Below, in pieces: positions 1 to 6,231 of a stretch of DNA of 10,102 nucleotides. The translations under genes and the position numbers were made by a program. This stretch comes from Thermoleophilia bacterium. Its GTDB lineage: Bacteria; Actinomycetota; Thermoleophilia; RBG-16-64-13. Under the pieces are notes generated by a model. It made no database searches. It was not told where the DNA came from and was given only the letters and a program-made list of their open reading frames with translations. The DNA lies in contig JAFGIH010000641.1 of assembly GCA_016929985.1 (NCBI GenBank), positions 1-10,102 of the forward strand. The letters run 5' to 3'. The stretch's first letter is position 1. Each line of letters starts with the position of its first letter.

Positions 1-52
1 CCACGAGCTGCATGAAGATCCTGTAGTGCCGCAGATCCTTGCCTTGAAGCAT
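1..52 (-). CDS. Possible divergent gene, N-terminus only (runs off left edge)
   Basis: On the minus strand an open frame begins with ATG at 52 and stays open to the window edge, reading MLQGKDLRHYRIFMQLV. An AAAGGGG stretch lies about 5 nt upstream of this ATG, which is a fair ribosome binding site. The same frame also has ATGs further out, up to position 100, without a comparable site. The short sequence looks protein-like, basic then hydrophobic, as at the start of a membrane protein, but only about 17 codons are visible and no family can be named. If real, it is transcribed divergently from the hydrogenase-sensor operon and shares the intergenic region with it. It could equally be chance. 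Confidence 0.3.
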   Translation of the reverse strand, partial: MLQGKDLRHYRIFMQLV

Positions 53-147
53 TCTGGCCCCTTTCATAGCTGCCATCGAAGCAGGGCTTGTCAGGTTCAT
101 GGTAGACGACGCGGGCATCGCCGGGCAACACCCGTGCGAAGCGGCCA

Positions 148-161
148 CAATGCTAACATTG
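148..161. promoter_or_regulatory. Inverted repeat CAATG-N4-CATTG, possible operator/promoter region
   Basis: A 5-4-5 inverted repeat (CAATG CTAA CATTG) sits about 50 nt upstream of the first gene of the sensor operon. It overlaps TGCTAACAT (151-159), which resembles an extended -10 element (TG-n-TAACAT, 4 of 6 matches). No convincing -35 is visible 16-18 nt upstream. The 5-N4-5 spacing is that of CRP/FNR-family sites, but the half-site is not the FNR consensus (TTGAT) and not a Rex site. The rest of 101-212 shows no gene. Confidence 0.25.
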
Positions 162-212
162 GTGTAGCTCCGGGAAAGCGACATCTCGAGCGGTCGCAAG
201 GAGGTTTCATAG

Positions 213-722
213 GTGTCCAGCCAGACGGCGCCTGAACAGGCACTCATCCTGATCGTCGACGACGATTATGACTTTCTCGAGATCAATCGCATGATCCTCG
301 AGAAGGCGGGCTACCGGGTGGTCACGGCGGCCGAGCCGAAGACCGCACTCATGCGGATGGAGGATGAGAAGCCCGATCTGGTGATCTCTGACCTCATGAT
401 GACCAGCCTCGATTCCGGCTTCTATTTCGCCCGGACCCTCAAGGAAGACCCGCGTTACGAGAAGATACCCGTCATCATCGCCACCTCGGTATCAAGCGCG
501 CTCGGCCTCGATTTCAGGCCCCGCACCGACGAAGACCGCGAGAAGATGCACGTCGACGCCTATTTCGACAAGCCACTCGACGTGAGCCGGCTGCTTCTCA
601 CGATAGCTGAACTCCTGGGCGGCGGCACTGCACCTGCGCCTGCTCCGTGTGGGCCGAAGACACACGTGGATGCACCTGTCGCCCCTGACGCGGATGCTCC
701 GGATGCAGCTCTGGAGGACTGA
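213..722 (+). CDS. Stand-alone response regulator receiver (REC only)
   Basis: A 169-residue cytoplasmic protein with one CheY-like receiver domain (about residues 10-135) and no output domain. The phosphorylation machinery is complete: acidic cluster D16/D17/D18, phospho-acceptor D60, T91/S92 at the switch position and K120 before a conserved Pro. After the switch residue there is an insertion (SSALGLDF... to VDAYFDKP) that recurs in the receiver encoded at 4066-4455. The C-terminal 30 residues are Pro/Ala/Asp-rich and probably disordered. The GTG start at 213 has AAGGAGG (198-204) 8 nt upstream, which decides it. The stop overlaps the next start by one base (TGATG), implying translational coupling with the hydrogenase-kinase. 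It is inferred to accept phosphate from one of the two kinases encoded next to it and to act through protein contacts. Confidence 0.93.
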   Translation: MSSQTAPEQALILIVDDDYDFLEINRMILEKAGYRVVTAAEPKTALMRMEDEKPDLVISDLMMTSLDSGFYFARTLKEDPRYEKIPVIIATSVSSALGLDFRPRTDEDREKMHVDAYFDKPLDVSRLLLTIAELLGGGTAPAPAPCGPKTHVDAPVAPDADAPDAALED

Positions 723-2722
723 TGCCCACCTGGGACAACCCCCTCATCACCATAGATACCGAGAAGTGCCGTAGATGCTATGCATGCGTGCGGGAGTGCC
801 CCGCCAAGGCCATCCAGGTCGTCGACGGAAAGGTGAAGGTCATCCAACCACGCTGCATCGGGTGCGGCAACTGCCTCAGGGTCTGCAGCCAGAGCGCGAA
901 ACAGGTGCGCGACGACACCGTGAGAACCTTCGAGCTCCTAGAATCAGAGGGGCACGTGGCGGCTATGGTGGCGCCCAGCTTTCCGGCGGAGTTCACCGAC
1001 GTCCCTCCTGGGAAGCTGGTGGCAATGATCAGAGCCTTAGGTTTCGACTCGGTCCACGAGGTCGCTCTGGGGGCTGATCTCGTGGGACGTGAGTACAGGC
1101 GCCTGGTGAACGAGAACCCTGAGAACCGGTACATCACAACCCCGTGCCCGGCGGTCGTTTCCTACGTACGCAAGTACCATCCCCACTTGATACCCTACCT
1201 GGCGCCGGTGGTCTCGCCCATGGTGGCTCTGGCCCGTGTCTTGCGCCACGACATGGGCCCCGACATCAAGACGGTCTTCATGGGCCCGTGTGTCGCAAAG
1301 AAACGGGCGTCTATCGATACCACCCACGTCGAGGTCGAAGCAGTGCTGACCTTCTCGGAGCTGCGTGACATGTTCGCCCAGAAAGGGATAAGGCCCGAGG
1401 CCTTCGACGACGACGATTTCGATCCCCCATATGCGGGGGTGGGGATGATCTTTCCCATCGGCGGAGGCCTGCTTCAGACTGCCGAGATACGCGAGGACCT
1501 CCTCGATGGAGACGTGGTCGTAGCTGAAGGGCGGACGCAGTTCGTCGAGATAATCAGCGAATTCGATATGGCGCATTCAGGCACCAAGCTCCTGGACATC
1601 CTCGCTTGTCAGGGCTGCTACGCGGGAGCCGGTATGACCACCAAGGAGACCATGCTGCAACGGCGCACCCGGATCAGCAACTACGCCAAGAAACGCCTGG
1701 CCGGATACTCCCAGGAGCAGATGGCCCAGGTGCTCGATGTAGAGAACAGGTATGAGGACCTCGACCTATCCCGCACCTACAGATCCGATGAGCAGACCTT
1801 TGAGCACATGCCGACTATGGACGAGCTGCAGGAGATCCTCCATCGCATGGGCAAGTACAAGCCCGAAGACATGCTCGATTGCGGCGCCTGCGGATACGAT
1901 ACCTGCCTTGACCACGCCCGCGCGGTCTACTCAGGATTGGCCGATTCGGAGATGTGCCTCCCGCACACCATCGAGCAGTTGCGCTCCGCGTATGAGGAAT
2001 TGGAGATCTCTCACCGTTCGCTCGAAGACGCGAAAGAGGCCCTGGAGCGTTCCGGCCGGCTGGCCAGCATGGGCCAACTCGCCGCCGGTATCGCCCACGA
2101 GGTCAACAACCCCTTGGGCACTCTGCTGCTGCACGCCAGTCTCCTCCTCGAAGAATGCGAGCAAGAGGAGTTCCGAGCCGACCTCGAGACTATCGTCGAC
2201 CAGGGCAACCGCTGCAAACGGATCATCTCCGGTCTGCTCAACTTCGCCCGTCAGAGCAGGGTGCTCCGCCAGCCTACCGATGTGGCCGAGTTGGTGAGGA
2301 AGACCATCCGGACCGCCCCGGCTGTCGAGGACGTGATCGTCAAGGTAGACGACCGGCTCGCAAACCCGGTCGCCGATATCGACCCCGACCAGATGATCCA
2401 GGTGCTGACCAATCTGTACACCAATGCCCAGCAAGCGATGCCCGAGGGTGGTGATCTGACAATCACCCTGAGCGACGATCCCGAGACGGTCACCATAGAC
2501 GTGACAGACACCGGCGTTGGGGTCGCCCCGGAGAACCTGCCCAAGCTCTTCGACCCGTTCTTCACGACCAAACAGGTCGGGGTGGGAACCGGACTGGGGC
2601 TGGCGGTCAGCCACGGTATCGTCAAGATGCACAAAGGGCAGATCTCGGCAGAATCAAACACGGACAGGCTGGCAGGTCCAACTGGGACCACATTCACGAT
2701 CACTCTGCCCCGTCACGAATAG
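722..2722 (+). CDS. Sensory [FeFe]-hydrogenase fused to histidine kinase (group C/HydS type)
   Basis: A 666-residue soluble sensor kinase. Residues 10-60 hold two [4Fe-4S] ferredoxin motifs (C16/C19/C22/C26 and C45/C48/C51/C55). Residues 75-320 are an iron-only hydrogenase catalytic-type domain with the three H-cluster loops: L1 TTPCP (C142), L2 GPCVAK (C190, K193) and L3 ACQGC (C296, C299). Next is a [4Fe-4S] domain of the CGACGYDTC...C type (C387, C390, C395, C412), then a coiled coil (415-445). The kinase core follows: HisKA with H459 in AHEVNNP, N-box N568, DTGVGV (596-601) and GTGLGLA (622-628). There is no PAS domain and no membrane segment. The group A proton-relay Cys of TSCCP is replaced by Pro141, and the Glu usual after the L2 Lys is Ala196. 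Such proteins are known as putative sensory hydrogenases; H2 or redox sensing that drives autophosphorylation is inferred. The ATG at 722 overlaps the previous stop, with GGAGG at 713-717. Confidence 0.93.
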   Translation: MPTWDNPLITIDTEKCRRCYACVRECPAKAIQVVDGKVKVIQPRCIGCGNCLRVCSQSAKQVRDDTVRTFELLESEGHVAAMVAPSFPAEFTDVPPGKLVAMIRALGFDSVHEVALGADLVGREYRRLVNENPENRYITTPCPAVVSYVRKYHPHLIPYLAPVVSPMVALARVLRHDMGPDIKTVFMGPCVAKKRASIDTTHVEVEAVLTFSELRDMFAQKGIRPEAFDDDDFDPPYAGVGMIFPIGGGLLQTAEIREDLLDGDVVVAEGRTQFVEIISEFDMAHSGTKLLDILACQGCYAGAGMTTKETMLQRRTRISNYAKKRLAGYSQEQMAQVLDVENRYEDLDLSRTYRSDEQTFEHMPTMDELQEILHRMGKYKPEDMLDCGACGYDTCLDHARAVYSGLADSEMCLPHTIEQLRSAYEELEISHRSLEDAKEALERSGRLASMGQLAAGIAHEVNNPLGTLLLHASLLLEECEQEEFRADLETIVDQGNRCKRIISGLLNFARQSRVLRQPTDVAELVRKTIRTAPAVEDVIVKVDDRLANPVADIDPDQMIQVLTNLYTNAQQAMPEGGDLTITLSDDPETVTIDVTDTGVGVAPENLPKLFDPFFTTKQVGVGTGLGLAVSHGIVKMHKGQISAESNTDRLAGPTGTTFTITLPRHE

Positions 2723-2735
2723 AGGGAGTCTTCAG

Positions 2736-3941
2736 GTGCCACACCGAAACCAGACGCTCAGGGTAGCCATGGTGGACGACGAGGTACCCTTGAGCCTGGC
2801 CGTCCGTCGCATCCTTGCCAAATATCAGGTCCATGTGGACGATGTCGGTGTGAACGTCACCTTCTCCGCGAGCCATTTCGTTAACGGCGAGGTCTTCCTC
2901 GAGAGCTTGCAGCAGGAGGCCGAATTCGATCTACTGCTCCTCGACCTTAAGTTGCCGGGAAAGAGCGGCATGGAGGTACTCGAGGAGTTGGGGCAACAAG
3001 AGCGGTCGATAGTCACGATCATGATCACTGCCTACGCCACTTTTGACACGGCCGTGCAGGCCACAAAACTGGGTGCGTTCGACTTCATCGCAAAGCCGTT
3101 CTCACCCGAGGAGCTGCGCTACGCGATCAAGAAAGCCACCGAACACCTGATAGTCGGCAGGGAGGCCCGCAGACTGGCCGAAGAGCAACGCAGAGTGCGG
3201 TTCAACTTCATCTCCGTGCTCTCACACGAGCTAAAGGCCCCACTGAACGCCATCGAGGGCTATCTCAAGATCCTCCACGACGATGAACCCCCTGAACGCC
3301 GGCAGATGATCGACCGCAGCCTACTCCGTTTGGATGGCATGAGAAAACTGATTTTCGACCTCCTGGATCTCACGCGCATTGAGTCCGGGCAGAAGGCTAG
3401 GCAGTTCACGGATGTAGACCTGGTGACAGTGGCGCAGAGGACTATCGAACTGTTCTCACACGAAGCGGCCGAACGCAGTATCGGCATCGTCCTGCGAGCG
3501 CCCCGCCCGGTGAGGATGCTGGCCGATCCAAGCGAGTTGGAGATCGTACTCAATAATCTGGTCTCCAATGCCGTGAAATACAACCGCGACGGGGGCAATG
3601 TGACGGTGGCCCTTGAGCGCGCCGACGACAGGGTGAAGATTCAGGTCGCGGATACCGGCATCGGCCTGACACCGGAAGAGAGCGCCAAGCTGTTCACGGA
3701 GTTCGTCCGCATAAAGAACGAGGATACCTACAAGATCCTGGGAAGCGGCCTCGGCCTGTCTACGGTCAAGAAGCTCGCCCAGCTCTACGGTGGAGAGGCC
3801 GCCGTCAAGAGCGAGAAGGGGGTTGGCAGTATCTTCACGGTGACGCTGCAAGACGCGCCACTCGATAGTCCGGCTCACTCCGAAGCCTTAGCCGATGCCC
3901 TCACAGTGACTACGGTACCGACCACCGCGGATGCCGAGTGA
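2736..3941 (+). CDS. Cytoplasmic receiver-histidine kinase (REC-HisKA-HATPase)
   Basis: A 401-residue protein with inverted hybrid order. An N-terminal receiver (residues 8-135; acidic D14/D15, acceptor D70, T98, K120 before Pro) is joined by a short charged helix (136-157) to a HisKA domain with H164 in SHELKAP. An HATPase domain follows, with N-box N274/N278, DTGIGL (306-311) and GSGLGLST (336-343). The last 25 residues are Ala/Thr-rich and probably disordered. There are no transmembrane segments and no sensor domain other than the receiver, so its kinase activity is probably controlled by phosphorylation at D70, plausibly from the hydrogenase-kinase just upstream. The GTG at 2736 is chosen because GAGGG/GGGAG (2723-2728) lies 7 nt upstream and the first receiver strand begins at residue 8. 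An ATG at 2769 would cut into that strand. The gene starts 13 nt after the preceding stop. Confidence 0.92.
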   Translation: MPHRNQTLRVAMVDDEVPLSLAVRRILAKYQVHVDDVGVNVTFSASHFVNGEVFLESLQQEAEFDLLLLDLKLPGKSGMEVLEELGQQERSIVTIMITAYATFDTAVQATKLGAFDFIAKPFSPEELRYAIKKATEHLIVGREARRLAEEQRRVRFNFISVLSHELKAPLNAIEGYLKILHDDEPPERRQMIDRSLLRLDGMRKLIFDLLDLTRIESGQKARQFTDVDLVTVAQRTIELFSHEAAERSIGIVLRAPRPVRMLADPSELEIVLNNLVSNAVKYNRDGGNVTVALERADDRVKIQVADTGIGLTPEESAKLFTEFVRIKNEDTYKILGSGLGLSTVKKLAQLYGGEAAVKSEKGVGSIFTVTLQDAPLDSPAHSEALADALTVTTVPTTADAE

Positions 3942-4065
3942 CTCCCGCTCTATCTCCGAAGCCTGAGACGAGATACTATCTATGCTATCCAGCAACACCG
4001 TGACTGGGGAGACGGCGCGTGTAGCTGCAGGAGACATGACGAGCAAGTGGTGAGGGAGGGCGTTC

Positions 4066-4455
4066 GTGTATAAGATCCTGATAGTGGACGACGACCCGGA
4101 CATGGTCGAGGTGACCCGGATCGTCCTAGAAGGAGAGGGATACGCTGTAGACAGCGCCCCGAACCTGGAAGAAGGCCTGATCAGGCTTGAAGAGGGTCAA
4201 CCCGACTTATTGATCCTCGACGTGATGATGGAAGAACCGGATGACGGCCTACGCTTCGCCCGCAGGGCACGCATCGAGGGACACACCCTGCCCATCCTGA
4301 TGCTCACGAGTGTCAACCAAGCTCTTGGTCTACAGATCGGTCCCGATGAGGAAATAGTGCCGGTGGATGAGTTCGTCGAGAAACCCATCGACCCCGATTG
4401 CCTCATCCGGAAGGTCAAATGGCTGCTCGAAGAGCGGGGAGAGGCGCTATGGTAG
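4066..4455 (+). CDS. Stand-alone response regulator receiver (second copy)
   Basis: A 129-residue single-domain receiver: acidic D8/D9/D10, phospho-acceptor D52, T81/S82 and K106 before Pro. It has no DNA-binding or enzymatic domain. It shares with the receiver at 213-722 both the MM-x3-D-x-G-x2-FAR region after the acceptor and the TSV-x2-ALGL insertion leading to a (D/E)KP(L/I)D motif, so the two are paralogues of one subfamily. The GTG start has GAGGGAGGG (4052-4060) 5 nt upstream. A 124-nt gap separates it from the kinase before it. It contains AT-richer stretches such as TACTATCTATGCTAT (3974-3988) that might hold an internal promoter, but no -35 is convincing. The gene ends inside the next one with a 7-nt overlap, so it is coupled to the NuoE-NuoF fusion. 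It probably relays phosphate or binds a partner protein. Confidence 0.93.
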   Translation: MYKILIVDDDPDMVEVTRIVLEGEGYAVDSAPNLEEGLIRLEEGQPDLLILDVMMEEPDDGLRFARRARIEGHTLPILMLTSVNQALGLQIGPDEEIVPVDEFVEKPIDPDCLIRKVKWLLEERGEALW

Positions 4456-6158
4456 CTGCCGAACTGGTGAAACTTCGCGAGGAAGTGGTAGTCATCGCCG
4501 AGCAGAACGGCTTCAGCCGCTCTGCGCTCATCCCCATCTTGAGAGACCTCAAGACCAAGTACCAGGGCATCGACAGCGACGCCGTGCAGGTCGTCGCCGA
4601 TGTGCTCGGCCTCTCCCCCGCGAGCGTCCACGCCGTATCCACTTTCTACGCCTTCATACGGCCGCAGAAGCAGGGCCGGTACTCGTTCCGGCTGTGCCGG
4701 ACCTACTCCTGCGATCTGGCCGGCAAGGAAGAGGTGGCACGGCAGCTGGAACATGATCTCGGCATCGCCTTCGGAGAGACTTCGGCCGACGGCGCCTTCA
4801 CTTTGGAGTGGGCCAACTGCATGGGTATGTGCGACCAGGGTCCGGCCATGCTGGTGAACGAGGAGATCCACACGAGGCTCACGCCCGAGAAGATCGGCAA
4901 GATCGTGAGTAGCTACCGGCAGCGGTTGGCGGACGAGACTGCCGGCGACGAGGCGACCCACGGCGGCGAGGCCGTCGATGCCGACTTCGCCAACGCGGCC
5001 AACGACCTCACCTTCTCTACCATCCCGGCCGGTGAGGGTCTGGCCAAGGCGCTCAAGATGCGACGTTACGAGATCATCGACATGGTCCGCGACTCGAGGC
5101 TCAAGGGGCGCGGGGGCGCCGGCTTCCCCACGGGCATGAAGTGGAACTTCGCCGCCGCCGAGCAGCGCACCCCCAAGTACATCATCTGCAACGCCGACGA
5201 GGGCGAGCCGGGCACGTTCAAAGACCGCCTCATCTTGAGCCAGTTCGCCGACCTCGTGATGGAAGGCATGACTATCGGCGCCCGCGCCATCAACGCTCCG
5301 GTGGGACTCATCTATCTACGGGCCGAGTACGCCTACCTGCGGGCCCACCTCGAAGACGTCATCAGGCGGCGCACCGACGCGGGACTCCTCGGCCGCAACA
5401 TAGGCGGCATCGAAGGTTTTGACTTCGACATCCTGGTGGTCATGGGCGCCGGCGCTTATGTCTGCGGCGAAGAGACCGCACTCATCGAATCCCTCGAAGG
5501 ATCCCGCGGCGAGCCCAGGAACCGACCGCCCTTCCCGGTGGTCTCGGGGTTCCTCAACAAGCCTTCGGTGGTCAACAACGTCGAGACCCTCGCCTGGGTG
5601 CCCTGCATACTCACTAAGGGCGTCGACTGGTTCATAAGCGTGGGCACCGAGAACTCCGCCGGCCACAAGCTGTTCAGCGTGTCTGGAGACTGCGCGAAGC
5701 CGGGTGTCTACGAGTTCCCCTTCGGTATCACCGTCGCCGAGTTGCTCCGCGAGGTCGGCGGCGAGGATGCCAAGGCCGTGCAGATAGGAGGCGCGTCCGG
5801 ACGATGCGTCCCGAGGAAGGACTTCGAACGCCGCCTGGCCTTCGAGGATATCCCTACGGGAGGCTCGGTCATCGTCATCGGCCCCGGCCGCGATATGCTC
5901 GACTTGGCCCATAACGTCATGGACTTCTTTGTCGACGAGTCGTGTGGCAACTGCGCGCCGTGCCGCCTGGGCAACAACAAGCTGCTCAAGGCCGTGGAGG
6001 TTCTCCGAAAGGGCAGGTACGCCCCAGAGTATCTTGACGAGCTGCACGCTGTCGCCGACACCATGCAGGCCACCGCGAAGTGTGGTCTGGGCCAAGCCAG
6101 CTCGGTGGCCTTCATGTCCATCCTGGACAACTTCCAGGACGAACTCCCCAAGAAGTAA
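4449..6158 (+). CDS. NADH dehydrogenase-type diaphorase, NuoE-NuoF fusion (HoxF/HydB-like)
   Basis: A 569-residue soluble flavoprotein combining the two NADH-input subunits of complex I-type enzymes. Residues 1-155 are NuoE-like: an N-terminal helical part with the SVHAVSTFYAF motif (59-69), then a thioredoxin-like [2Fe-2S] site (C83/C88 and C124/C128). Residues 190-569 are NuoF-like: GRGGAGFPTG (220-229) and NADEGEPGTFKDR (248-260) for FMN/NADH, GAYVCGEETALIESLEG (335-351), and the N3 [4Fe-4S] ligands in ESCGNCAPCR (C499, C502, C505) plus C545. It lacks the C-terminal ferredoxin domain of bifurcating HydB proteins. Fused NuoE-NuoF polypeptides are known, as in HoxF of NAD-reducing hydrogenases. 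The start is ATG 4449, preceded by GGGGAGAGG (4436-4444); an in-frame ATG at 4398 lies well inside the receiver gene and is rejected. Being last in the sensor operon with no NuoG or HydA following, it may pass electrons between NADH and the iron-sulphur sensor or an enzyme encoded elsewhere. Confidence 0.93.
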   Translation: MVAAELVKLREEVVVIAEQNGFSRSALIPILRDLKTKYQGIDSDAVQVVADVLGLSPASVHAVSTFYAFIRPQKQGRYSFRLCRTYSCDLAGKEEVARQLEHDLGIAFGETSADGAFTLEWANCMGMCDQGPAMLVNEEIHTRLTPEKIGKIVSSYRQRLADETAGDEATHGGEAVDADFANAANDLTFSTIPAGEGLAKALKMRRYEIIDMVRDSRLKGRGGAGFPTGMKWNFAAAEQRTPKYIICNADEGEPGTFKDRLILSQFADLVMEGMTIGARAINAPVGLIYLRAEYAYLRAHLEDVIRRRTDAGLLGRNIGGIEGFDFDILVVMGAGAYVCGEETALIESLEGSRGEPRNRPPFPVVSGFLNKPSVVNNVETLAWVPCILTKGVDWFISVGTENSAGHKLFSVSGDCAKPGVYEFPFGITVAELLREVGGEDAKAVQIGGASGRCVPRKDFERRLAFEDIPTGGSVIVIGPGRDMLDLAHNVMDFFVDESCGNCAPCRLGNNKLLKAVEVLRKGRYAPEYLDELHAVADTMQATAKCGLGQASSVAFMSILDNFQDELPKK

Positions 6159-6163
6159 CCCCC

Positions 6164-6200
6164 GCGGGCGAAAGGGATCGTAACGATCCCTTTCGCCCGC
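6164..6200. terminator. Perfect 17-bp hairpin between convergent genes
   Basis: The arms GCGGGCGAAAGGGATCG (6164-6180) and its exact complement (6184-6200) are separated by a 3-nt loop, TAA. The hairpin begins 6 nt after the stop of the NuoE-NuoF gene and 32 nt beyond the stop of the opposing VanW gene, so it probably ends both transcripts. On the + strand no U-run follows (CGCGGATCC). On the - strand the bases after the stem are GGGGGTTACTTCTT, a modest U-rich stretch, so classical intrinsic termination fits the VanW transcript better. Confidence 0.75.
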
Positions 6201-6231
6201 CGCGGATCCTCGCCAAGCCACTCAGCGCGAC

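Noticed and set aside
26..235. A 69-codon + strand open frame before the first receiver gene
   Set aside because: It is Arg/His/Gly-rich with no recognisable motif, has no ribosome binding site, and overlaps the well-supported GTG start at 213 and its binding site.
722..2722. Calling the hydrogenase-kinase a catalytic H2-evolving enzyme
   Set aside because: The proton-path Cys and Glu are absent, the L3 spacing is CxxC as in sensory types, and a full kinase core is fused to it.
2517..2735. Extension of the receiver-kinase to an upstream ATG
   Set aside because: This would overlap the end of the hydrogenase-kinase gene in another frame with meaningless sequence. The GTG at 2736 has a good binding site and fits the receiver boundary.
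4000..4053. A 17-codon + strand frame starting GTG in the gap before the second stand-alone receiver
   Set aside because: It has no ribosome binding site and no recognisable sequence. The purine-rich stretch after its stop is the binding site of the gene at 4066.
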